A stretch of 8,956 bases of DNA from a bacterium UBP12_UBA5184 (lineage in GTDB: Bacteria > Vulcanimicrobiota > Vulcanimicrobiia > Vulcanimicrobiales > Vulcanimicrobiaceae), in contig DHWK01000179.1 in assembly GCA_002413145.1 (NCBI GenBank), positions 492 to 9,447 of the forward strand. The letters run 5' to 3'. Within the stretch, counting starts at the first letter, position 1; every line of letters starts with the position of its first letter. The notes beneath the pieces were generated by a model. It saw only the letters and a list, made by a program, of their open reading frames with translations, did no database searches and was not told the origin of the DNA. This document shows positions 1 through 5,832 of this stretch, one piece after another. A program made the position numbers and the translations under genes.

Positions 1-2564
1 CCGCCGCCGCCGCCTCCACCACTCGACCCCGTGACGCTCGTCGTCGGACCGCTCGAGCCGCCGGGCGTCAGACTCCCCGCCGCCGATGAGCCCCCGCCGC
101 CCGAGGGCGGCGTCAACAGCAAGCTCGCGATCGATCCGAAGGAGCGGCGCTCGGAGGACGGCGCCTGGACCATGATCGGGTACTGCACCCCGTTGATCTG
201 ATAGTACGACGCGATCGTCCCGCTCGTCGCCGTCGCGATGTCGGCGGCGATGTCGGCGGTCGTGAAGCCGTATTGCGCCGCCTTGCGCCGATCAATCCTG
301 ACGTCGACTTCAGGTTGGGTCGGAGAGACGTTCGTGTCGGGACGGATGACGCCCGGTATCAACGCGAGCTGCGTGATGGCGCCCTGCGCCAAGTCGTACA
401 GCTTATTGACGTCGGGGCCGAAGAGCTGGATCTGCAGATTGTCGGCGCCTTGCGTCACCTGCTGTTGAAGAATGTCGATCGTCCGGCCGCGGATGGTCGT
501 GCCGATCAATGCCTTGCGCAGCGCGCGGCGTTGGGCCAGGACTTGTGGCGGGACGTTGGGCGGCGCCGTCGGCGCGGCGCTCGGCCCGGGACGGGTCGCG
601 GCGCCGCCGAGCCGGCGTTGCCAATCGTTGACGAACGCGGTCGCCTTCGAGCCTTCGATCCCTTCCTTCAAAATGACGGAAAACTGCGCTTGGTTCGTGA
701 TTTGGCGCGCGCCGCCGCCGCCGAAGGCCGAGCCGACCGTGACGCCGACGCCGACCACGCGCGGATCGCCGCGGAACGCCGCCTCGACGAGGCTCGCGAT
801 CCTGTTCGTCGATGCGAGCGAGCTGCCGTTCGGCAAGCGCACGTCGAAGCGCGTGTAGCGGGAGTCCGAGGCCGGGAAGATCTCCGTCTTCACGATCCCG
901 AATTTAACGAGCGTAATCGAAACCACCAAGAGCAGCACGCCGGTGCCGATGATGAGAGCGGGGCGCTCGATCGCCCAACCGAGTACGCCGCGATACCGAG
1001 TTTCGAAACGATCGTAGATCTGGTCGAAACGAACCGCGAAGCGGTTCTTGACGTGCGCGTCGGCGGGTTTCAAGAAGACGCTGGAAAGCATCGGGACCGT
1101 CGTCACCGCAACCAGGAGCGAGATCGCGACGCTGGTCATGACCGTCAGCGCGAAGGGGCCGAAGATGAGCCCCTGCAGGCCCGGGATAAGCAGCAGCGGC
1201 ACGAAGACCGTCACGACCGTGATCGTCGACGAGAGAACGGCGCTGAAGATCTGCGTCGTCGCGTTCCGCGCGGCGTCGAGTGGGGAGTCGCCCTCGTCGA
1301 GGTGCCGGAAGATGTTTTCGGTGACGACGACCGCGTCGTCGACGATCAATCCGACGGATAGCGCCATCCCGCCGAGCGTCATCGTGTTGAGCGTCTGGTG
1401 CGTGATGTAGGCCGCAAACATCGTACCCAGCACCGCCACCGGCAGCGAGATCGCGACGATGACCGTCGAGCGCCACGAGTGCAGGAACAGTAAGATGATG
1501 AGCACCGCAAGGACGGCGCCGAGGATGGCGGTGTGTTCGAGCGCCGTGATCGCTTCGAGGATGAAAGCGCGCTGCTCGAGGACCGGCTGGAAATGCATCG
1601 TGGGATAGCGGCGTTGCAGCTCGGCTATCTTGGCGTAGATGCCGTTCGCGACGGCGACCACGTTGGCGTCGGGTTGCGCGCTGATGCCGAGGCGCAGTGC
1701 CGGAATGCCGTCGAGCCGCGTGAAGATGCGCTGTTCTTCGATCGAATCGCTGACCCGCGCGACGTCGCGCAGATAGATCGGCGCACCGTTTTTGACGGTG
1801 GCGACGGTGTTGGCGAGTTCGTCGGCCGACCTGTAGAGTTGACTCGTGCGAACGCCGAACTCGCTCGGGCCGATGGCGATGATGCCGGCCGGATTATCGA
1901 CGTTCTGCGTCGAGATCGTTTGGATGATCGAGGCGTTGGTCAATCCGTCGGCGGCGAGCAGCCGCTGATCGGGCTCGACCATGATGGCGCGCGTCTGGCC
2001 GCCGGTGACGAAGGCGCTCCCGACGCCGGGGATCGCCGAAAACTCGTCGGCGAGATAATTCGTAAAGAGATCGTTTAGGTCGCGCTGGGTCCGCGACGGG
2101 TCGGTGACGTACATGAAGACGACCGGCAGCGAATTCGGATCGGCCTTCTGAATCTGCGGTGGTTGAAGGCTCGGGTCGTTCGGCAGCTGGTTGCTGACGC
2201 GCGCGATCTGTTGCTGGATGTCCGTCGCCGCGACGTTGATGTTGGTTCCGAATTTGAAGATCGCGCGCACGACGGTCTGGCCCTGGAACGAATCAGATTG
2301 AAGGTAATCGATCCCCGAGACGCGCGCGACGGCATTTTCGATCGGGCGCGTGACGGTCGACTCCATCGTCGCCGGCGCGACGTTGCCGTAGTTGACCGTG
2401 ACCGAGACGACCGGCGGCTGGAAACTCGGCAACAGGTCGATCGGCAGGCGTGGAAAGGCGAAGATGCCGAGCACGACGATAGCAAGCGCCAGCATCGTGA
2501 CCGTGACCCGTCGGGTAACGGCAAACCGAGCGATCGGGGCGGCTTCGTCTTCGCTTTTGGACAG
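1..2564 (-). CDS. RND-family multidrug efflux transporter, AcrB/HAE1 type (3' end beyond window)
   Basis: Inner-membrane proton-driven pump subunit that, in this family, works with a periplasmic adaptor and an outer-membrane channel to export drugs or other hydrophobic compounds. The - strand frame stays open from 2666 to the left edge, giving 854 codons from the chosen start; AcrB relatives are about 1050 residues, so the C-terminal membrane half is missing. Visible in order: TM1 at about residues 24-40 followed by RLPIDLLP; porter domain PN1/PN2 with QPPQIQKADPNSLPVV; TM2-TM4 from about 345; the proton-relay motif GLIVDDAVVV with Asp409/Asp410, matching AcrB Asp407/Asp408; TM7 at about 535; second porter half up to the edge. 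A Pro/Ala-rich stretch (about residues 654-675) and a Gly/Ser-rich stretch (from about 819) interrupt the second half. No ATG, GTG or TTG precedes Met24, which lies inside TM1, so a CTG with a good ribosome site is chosen. No adaptor gene lies upstream; the nearest gene there is the divergent rpsF. The family assignment is secure, the substrate unknown. Confidence 0.93.
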   Translation of the reverse strand, partial: MSKSEDEAAPIARFAVTRRVTVTMLALAIVVLGIFAFPRLPIDLLPSFQPPVVSVTVNYGNVAPATMESTVTRPIENAVARVSGIDYLQSDSFQGQTVVRAIFKFGTNINVAATDIQQQIARVSNQLPNDPSLQPPQIQKADPNSLPVVFMYVTDPSRTQRDLNDLFTNYLADEFSAIPGVGSAFVTGGQTRAIMVEPDQRLLAADGLTNASIIQTISTQNVDNPAGIIAIGPSEFGVRTSQLYRSADELANTVATVKNGAPIYLRDVARVSDSIEEQRIFTRLDGIPALRLGISAQPDANVVAVANGIYAKIAELQRRYPTMHFQPVLEQRAFILEAITALEHTAILGAVLAVLIILLFLHSWRSTVIVAISLPVAVLGTMFAAYITHQTLNTMTLGGMALSVGLIVDDAVVVTENIFRHLDEGDSPLDAARNATTQIFSAVLSSTITVVTVFVPLLLIPGLQGLIFGPFALTVMTSVAISLLVAVTTVPMLSSVFLKPADAHVKNRFAVRFDQIYDRFETRYRGVLGWAIERPALIIGTGVLLLVVSITLVKFGIVKTEIFPASDSRYTRFDVRLPNGSSLASTNRIASLVEAAFRGDPRVVGVGVTVGSAFGGGGARQITNQAQFSVILKEGIEGSKATAFVNDWQRRLGGAATRPGPSAAPTAPPNVPPQVLAQRRALRKALIGTTIRGRTIDILQQQVTQGADNLQIQLFGPDVNKLYDLAQGAITQLALIPGVIRPDTNVSPTQPEVDVRIDRRKAAQYGFTTADIAADIATATSGTIASYYQINGVQYPIMVQAPSSERRSFGSIASLLLTPPSGGGGSSAAGSLTPGGSSGPTTSVTGSSGGGGGG

Positions 2565-2572
2565 TGCGGATT

Positions 2573-2576
2573 CTCC
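2573..2576 (-). promoter_or_regulatory. Ribosome binding site for the CTG start of the RND gene
   Basis: Read on the - strand, GGAG (within CCGGAGAA) lies 8 nt before a CTG at 2564-2562, which is ideal spacing. Starting there gives an N-terminus LSKSEDEAAPIARFAV, a short cytoplasmic stretch before TM1, and puts the paired aspartates at 409/410, close to AcrB 407/408. The next in-frame ATG (2495-2493) has no purine-rich site before it and would remove the start of TM1. Confidence 0.6.
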
Positions 2577-2673
2577 GGAGCGGGCGGACGTCGGTAGGCC
2601 TGAGTTTTTCGTCGGCGGCCGGCGAAAGTCGTCCCTGGCGAGGGGCCGCTGCCCCGGCCTTTCCCTTCAGACC

Positions 2674-2704
2674 TTGCCGTCGGGGAAGAATCGCGTGATA
2701 TGGT
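2674..2704 (+). promoter_or_regulatory. Weak candidate sigma70-type promoter for rpsF-ssb
   Basis: TTGCCG at 2674-2679 is the same -35 hexamer seen in the much better promoter before rpsR. The matching -10 candidate TATGGT at 2699-2704 has four of six consensus bases, and the spacer is 19 nt rather than 17. It would give a leader of about 120 nt. No better candidate was found between the RND start and rpsF. Confidence 0.25.
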
Positions 2705-2754
2705 AGGTGAGTTTTTCCGGCAGGTGAAATCGCCGGGTGACTCGTGCGGAGGCT

Positions 2755-2808
2755 CCTCGGCACGACCCACTGCCCCCAAAGAGGGGGCCGTTTGCCTCGA
2801 ACCGAGGC
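2755..2808 (+). promoter_or_regulatory. Structured rpsF mRNA leader, possible autoregulatory site
   Basis: A hairpin with stem GCCCCC/GGGGGC (2772-2777 with 2783-2788, loop AAAGA) is followed by a second hairpin, GCCTCG (2794-2799) with CGAGGC (2803-2808). A competing long-range pairing, CCTCGG (2755-2760) with CCGAGG (2802-2807), would enclose the first hairpin and disrupt the second, leaving CCG at 2788-2790 partly in an internal loop. rpsF mRNAs in many bacteria carry a leader bound by the S6:S18 dimer that features a conserved CCG. Position and general shape fit, but I could not run a covariance search, so this is suggestive only. Confidence 0.4.
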
Positions 2809-2831
2809 GACGTCCGTAGAGGGAACGACCG

Positions 2832-3125
2832 ATGACGACTGATTACGAAGTAACTTATATTATGCGCCCGTCCTTGGAGGAGGCTGAGATCGACACGAAG
2901 GTCGATCAGGTAACCAAGGTCCTCAAGGACAACGGAGGCGAGCTGGTCGGCGAGATCGAGAAGATGGGCAAGCGCCGCTTGGCCTACGAGATCGACGACG
3001 TCCGGGAAGGTTATTACGTCGTCATGAAGTTCAAGGGGGAGCCTGCGACCGCGAAAGAGCTCGAGCGGCAGCTGCGGCTGAACGAAGATGTAATGCGCGC
3101 GCTGCTGATCAATATCAACGAATAA
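2832..3125 (+). CDS. rpsF: 30S ribosomal protein bS6
   Basis: Binds 16S rRNA in the 30S platform as a heterodimer with bS18. The 97-residue product shows the family's opening beta strand YEVTYIMRPSLEE and the central KMGKRRLAYEIDDVREGYYVVMKF segment, which ends in the strand that meets rRNA and bS18. The C-terminus stops shortly after the last strand (LININE), so it lacks the long acidic tail of the E. coli protein and resembles the short forms of Bacillus and Thermus. The start is fixed by GAGGG at 2819-2823, 8 nt before the ATG. ssb follows after 12 nt, so the two are almost certainly co-transcribed. Expression may be controlled by the folded leader upstream. The paired gene rpsR is not adjacent, as it usually is, but about 2.4 kb downstream. 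Confidence 0.98.
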   Translation: MTTDYEVTYIMRPSLEEAEIDTKVDQVTKVLKDNGGELVGEIEKMGKRRLAYEIDDVREGYYVVMKFKGEPATAKELERQLRLNEDVMRALLININE

Positions 3126-3137
3126 GGAAGGCAAGAT

Positions 3138-3566
3138 ATGGCCGGCAGCTACAATCGCATCGTTCTCGTCGGTAACCTGACCCGCGACCCGGAGATTCGC
3201 TACGTCGACGGTGGCGGCAAAGCCGTCACCAAATTCGCGCTCGCCGTCAATCGGCGCACCAAGGCCGGCGACGACACGATGTTCATCGACATCGTCGCTT
3301 GGGATCGCCTCGGCGAGATCTGCAACCAGTACTTGAAGAAGGGGATGTCGGCGCTAGTCGAAGGTCGCCTCGCCATCCGCAAGTACGAAACCAAGGAAGG
3401 CGAGAAGCGCACCGCGGTCGAGGTCGTCGCCTCCGACATGCAGATGCTCGACAAGAAGTCGGCTGGCGCCAACGGCGACGGCGGCTCGTACGGCGCGCGC
3501 CCGAGTACCGGCGCCGCGCCCGGCGAAGCCGCCGAAGAAGACGTCGGCGACGAGATTCCCTTCTAA
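3138..3566 (+). CDS. ssb: Single-stranded DNA-binding protein
   Basis: Coats single-stranded DNA during replication, repair and recombination, normally as a homotetramer, and recruits partner proteins through its acidic tail. The 142-residue product has an OB fold at about residues 1-108 with the family opening YNRIVLVGNLTRDPEIRY, a conserved aromatic at Trp55 (WDRLGE), and VEGRLAIRKYE. A Gly/Ala-rich flexible linker (about 109-133) leads to the tail EDVGDEIPF, matching the canonical DDDIPF-type interaction motif. The ATG follows a strong AAGGAAGG ribosome site that overlaps the rpsF stop. It sits in its usual place next to rpsF. After it, the usual neighbour rpsR is replaced by a 32-nt gap and an aldolase gene. 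Confidence 0.98.
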   Translation: MAGSYNRIVLVGNLTRDPEIRYVDGGGKAVTKFALAVNRRTKAGDDTMFIDIVAWDRLGEICNQYLKKGMSALVEGRLAIRKYETKEGEKRTAVEVVASDMQMLDKKSAGANGDGGSYGARPSTGAAPGEAAEEDVGDEIPF

Positions 3567-3598
3567 CAAGCGCGACGGCGAAGAATAGGCGCCAAGGC

Positions 3599-4483
3599 GT
3601 GAATCTTCGCGGGTCGATGCCGCCGCTCGTCACGCCGTTCAAAGCCGGTGAGGTCGACTACGCGACGTACGAGCGCCTCGTCGAAATGCAAGTCGCAGGC
3701 GGTTCGCACGGGATCGTCGTGAACGGAACGACGGCCGAACCCTCGACCCTGACGATCGCCGAGCGCAACCGTCTCGTCGACGTCGCGCTGAAGAGCGCGC
3801 GCGGAAAACTCGCCGTCGTCGCCGCGACCGGGTCGCAGTCGCTAGCCGAGACCGAAACGCTCACCGAACACGCCGTCAGGGCCGGCGTCGACGCGCTGCT
3901 CATCGTTACGCCCTATTACCTCAAGCCGCCGCAGCGCGGCCTGGTTGAGTACTTTCTCACGCTCGCTCGCGGCCACGCCGTACCGTGGATGATCTATCAC
4001 ATCCCCGGCCGGGCGGCAGTCGAGGTAACGCTCGACACGCTCAAACGCATCGCCGAAGCGAGTCCGACCTTCGTGGGGATGAAGCATGCTTCGAGCGACC
4101 TCGGCTTCGTCTCCGCCGCCCTAGCCGCGCTACCCGGCTTGCGCATCTTTGGCGGGCTCGAAGAACTGAGTTTCCCGATGATGACGCTCGGCGCTGCCGG
4201 GGTGATGAATGCGGTCGGGAATCTCCATCCCAAAATCCTCGTCGAGTTATGCGACGCGGTCTGGGACGGCGACCTGGAGCGGGGTCGCGCGCTGCACGAC
4301 CGTCTGCGCGAACTGAACGAAGCGGTTTTCTTCGACACGAATCCGATTCCGATCAAATACATGATGAAGAGACTCGGCCTCATTCCGGTCAACGAACATC
4401 GCTTGCCGATGGTCCCACCGACGGCCGAGCTCGAACGCCGCCTCGACGCGGTCCTCGAGCGTTCCGCCTCCTTCGTGGCGTGA
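3599..4483 (+). CDS. DapA-superfamily pyruvate-dependent aldolase/synthase
   Basis: A class I, Schiff-base (beta/alpha)8-barrel enzyme of the DHDPS/N-acetylneuraminate lyase family. The GTG start gives 294 residues (E. coli DapA has 292) and aligns residue numbers almost exactly: Thr44/Thr45, Tyr107 (TPYYLKPPQ), Tyr133 and Arg138 (YHIPGR), and the Schiff-base lysine Lys162 (GMKHASSD; Lys161 in E. coli). The end, NPIPIKYMMKRLGLIP, is DapA-like. Two departures stand out: GTTGES is GTTAEP here, and the region after the lysine reads GGLEELSFPMM rather than the SGDD-like motif of DapA. From memory, these features occur in DapA-like enzymes encoded beside FAH-family proteins in aromatic or uronate catabolism. 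The stop overlaps the next gene by 4 nt (GTGA), so the two are translationally coupled. A weak AGG site sits 9 nt before the start. It could be true DapA (lysine/diaminopimelate) or a catabolic 2-oxoacid aldolase; I favour the latter slightly, so I give no symbol. Confidence 0.88.
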   Translation: MNLRGSMPPLVTPFKAGEVDYATYERLVEMQVAGGSHGIVVNGTTAEPSTLTIAERNRLVDVALKSARGKLAVVAATGSQSLAETETLTEHAVRAGVDALLIVTPYYLKPPQRGLVEYFLTLARGHAVPWMIYHIPGRAAVEVTLDTLKRIAEASPTFVGMKHASSDLGFVSAALAALPGLRIFGGLEELSFPMMTLGAAGVMNAVGNLHPKILVELCDAVWDGDLERGRALHDRLRELNEAVFFDTNPIPIKYMMKRLGLIPVNEHRLPMVPPTAELERRLDAVLERSASFVA

Positions 4484-5346
4484 AGCTCGCCTCGTTCGCA
4501 TCGCGCGATCGAAGCGGCGTCGGCGTCGTCGCCGGCGACGGCCTGATCGATCTCCGCAGCCTATTCGGCGACGAGTTTCCCGACATGCGCAGCGTTCTCG
4601 AAAGCGGCGCGTTCGCTCGCATCGAGCGCGCCGCCGCCGGCGCGCAGACGACCGATGCGCTCGCCGGCGTGCGCTTTTTGCCGACCGTCACCAACCCCGA
4701 CAAGATCTTTTGCGTCGGCGTCAACTACGTCAACCGCAACGCCGAGTATCGCGACGCTTCGGACGATCCGAAATATCCGAGCATCTTTATGCGCACGATC
4801 GGCTCGCTCGCCGGCCACGGCGAACCGCTCCTCCAGCCGCCGGAGTCGGAGCAGCTCGACTACGAGGGCGAGATCGCGATCGTCGTCGGGAAACGCGGCC
4901 GCCGAATTCCGCAAGAGATCGCCGACCGCCACATCGGTGGCCTGACCTGCATGAACGAAGGCTCGATTCGCGACTGGATGCGGCACGGAAAATTCAACGT
5001 GACGCAAGGGAAGAATTTCGCTCGATCCGGAGCGATGGGCCCGTGGCTAGCGACGCTCGACGAGTTCGAAAGCCTCTACGACCTGCACCTCATGACGCGC
5101 GTCAACGGCGAGGTTCGGCAAAACGATACGAGCGCGAGCATGCTCTTTCCGTTTTCGTATCTCATCGCCTACATCTCGACCTTCGCCGAACTCTTGCCCG
5201 GCGACGTCATAGCCACCGGGACGCCGACCGGCGCCGGCGCCCGTTTCGATCCGCCGCGTTATCTCAAAGCCGGCGACGTCGTCGAGGTAGAGGTCGCGGG
5301 CGTCGGCATCTTGCGCAATCCGGTCGTCGACGAACGGACGTTGTGA
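4480..5346 (+). CDS. Fumarylacetoacetate hydrolase (FAH) family protein
   Basis: Member of the metal-dependent FAH superfamily, whose enzymes hydrolyse, hydrate or decarboxylate 2-oxoacid intermediates. The 288-residue product has a divergent N-terminal domain (about 1-70) and the FAH fold after it: KIFCVGVNY at 75-83, metal-binding LDYEGEIAIVVG with Glu129 and Glu131, MNEGSIRDW with Glu160 where most members have Asp (NDVSARD), a lysine in NVTQGKNF, and the late PGDVIATGTPTGAG loop. The catalytic-loop histidine of the common GLNYxxHAxE motif is Asn87 here (NYVNRNAE). The GTG start shares four bases (GTGA) with the end of the aldolase, which decides the start and implies coupled translation. 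The pairing suggests consecutive steps of one catabolic route. No specific substrate can be assigned. It lies between ssb and rpsR, where metabolic genes are unusual. Confidence 0.9.
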   Translation: MKLASFASRDRSGVGVVAGDGLIDLRSLFGDEFPDMRSVLESGAFARIERAAAGAQTTDALAGVRFLPTVTNPDKIFCVGVNYVNRNAEYRDASDDPKYPSIFMRTIGSLAGHGEPLLQPPESEQLDYEGEIAIVVGKRGRRIPQEIADRHIGGLTCMNEGSIRDWMRHGKFNVTQGKNFARSGAMGPWLATLDEFESLYDLHLMTRVNGEVRQNDTSASMLFPFSYLIAYISTFAELLPGDVIATGTPTGAGARFDPPRYLKAGDVVEVEVAGVGILRNPVVDERTL

Positions 5347-5431
5347 GCATCGAGCGCTCCCCGCGGGCCCTTCGCCGGCGGTCGCCGCCCTCGGCCGGCG
5401 GGACGCCGGCAAAAGTCATCGCCGGTTCCTC
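5347..5431. other. GC-rich gap after the FAH gene
   Basis: The first 85 nt of the 227-nt gap before rpsR. It holds several GCCGGC repeats, including an inverted pair at 5394-5399 and 5405-5410 with a 5-nt loop. The bases after it are AAAAGTCATC, not a T-run, so it is not a clear intrinsic terminator. No reading frame with family resemblance is seen. Confidence 0.5.
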
Positions 5432-5460
5432 TTGCCGCTGGCTCCCTTTTGCGGTACTAT
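5432..5460 (+). promoter_or_regulatory. Sigma70-type promoter for rpsR-rplI-lonC-dnaB
   Basis: TTGCCG (5432-5437) and TACTAT (5455-5460) are separated by exactly 17 nt. The -35 has four and the -10 five of six consensus bases. It lies in a non-coding gap and would start an mRNA near 5467, with a leader of about 107 nt. It lets the downstream ribosomal and replication genes be expressed independently of the aldolase/FAH pair. Confidence 0.7.
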
Positions 5461-5477
5461 CCGTTGGTTTCCCAAAT

Positions 5478-5560
5478 CCGGCCTTTGCGCCGGTGGTGGC
5501 GCGAAGCTACCTATGTAGGGTTGCGGGCCTGCCAGGCCACGTAACCGCCCCCACCTACAT
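5478..5560 (+). promoter_or_regulatory. Structured rpsR mRNA leader
   Basis: The leader between the promoter and rpsR folds into two units. The first is a hairpin, CCGGC (5478-5482) with GCCGG (5489-5493). The second is closed by the 7-bp stem ATGTAGG (5513-5519) with CCTACAT (5554-5560), and contains GCGG (5523-5526) with CCGC (5545-5548) and a central GGCCT/AGGCC hairpin (5526-5538). A competing pairing joins GGTGGTGGCG (5492-5501) to CGCCCCCACC (5546-5555) with one mismatch, so two mutually exclusive folds are possible. Its position directly before rpsR suggests feedback by bS18 or the S6:S18 dimer, by analogy with known rpsF leaders. No known Rfam family could be assigned by eye. Confidence 0.5.
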
Positions 5561-5573
5561 TTGAAAGAGAGTT

Positions 5574-5828
5574 ATGGCAGTCAGTTCGAAGAAGCGCGCC
5601 GCCGCGAAAAAAGATCGCCGGCCGAAGCGCAAGTCCTGCACCTTCTGCGCCGAAAAGGTGCCCGACATCAACTACAAAGACACGACGCGCCTGCGCAAGT
5701 ACATCTCCGAGCGCGGAAAGATCCTGCCGCGTCGCATCTCGGGCAATTGCGCCAAACACCAACGCGGGCTGACCGTCGCCGTAAAACGTGCGCGGGTTAT
5801 CGCTTTTCTCCCCTTCGTCGCCGAGTAA
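5574..5828 (+). CDS. rpsR: 30S ribosomal protein bS18, zinc-binding (C+) form
   Basis: Partner of bS6 in the 30S platform. The 84-residue product has a basic N-terminus rich in Lys/Arg, then CTFC (Cys22, Cys25), the conserved IDY-like segment [19 protein letters not shown], and [10 protein letters not shown] (Cys59, His62). These four ligands form the zinc ribbon of C+ type bS18, as in mycobacteria, whereas Bacillus subtilis has a C- form. The end, VIAFLPFV, is standard. The ATG follows a purine-rich AAAGAGAG a few bases upstream. rplI begins 4 nt after the stop. It is preceded by its own promoter and a folded leader, instead of following ssb directly. Confidence 0.98.
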   Translation: MAVSSKKRAAAKKDRRPKRKSCTFCAEKVPDINYKDTTRLRKYISERGKILPRRISGNCAKHQRGLTVAVKRARVIAFLPFVAE

Positions 5829-5832
5829 GCGC

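Larger units (their letters stand above)
2565..2831. other. Divergent intergenic region between the RND gene and rpsF
   Basis: 267 nt without a convincing gene. On the + strand a weak promoter can be proposed: TTGCCG (2674-2679) and TATGGT (2699-2704), but the 19-nt spacer is long. On the - strand a TACCAT hexamer overlaps the same place (2700-2705), so the two transcripts may compete. Three direct copies of GGTGA lie just downstream at 2706, 2723 and 2736, a possible operator although the repeats are short. The last 80 nt fold into rpsF leader hairpins, described separately. Short in-frame reading frames here lack any family resemblance. Confidence 0.6.

Noticed and set aside
1..20. CCG/GCC trinucleotide run as a microsatellite or CRISPR-like repeat
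   Set aside because: It is explained by consecutive glycine codons of the pump gene; there are no spaced repeats anywhere in the window.
273..1361. 362-codon open frame on the + strand opposite the RND gene
   Set aside because: Its product is Arg/Asp-rich with no recognisable fold, while the - strand frame here encodes an unbroken AcrB-like protein. High GC keeps antisense frames open.
2075..2779. - strand frames starting with ATG upstream of the pump gene, as a possible alternative N-terminus
   Set aside because: They are in other frames and give Arg/Ser-rich nonsense; joining them to the pump would need a frameshift, and the CTG start needs none.
3299..3598. Upstream extension of the aldolase frame through ssb
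   Set aside because: The extra residues are an Arg-rich shadow of ssb; the GTG at 3599 reproduces DapA length and residue numbering.
5394..5410. GCCGGC inverted repeat after the FAH gene as an intrinsic terminator
   Set aside because: No T-run follows on either strand in the right place; GCCGGC is also self-complementary and frequent in GC-rich DNA.
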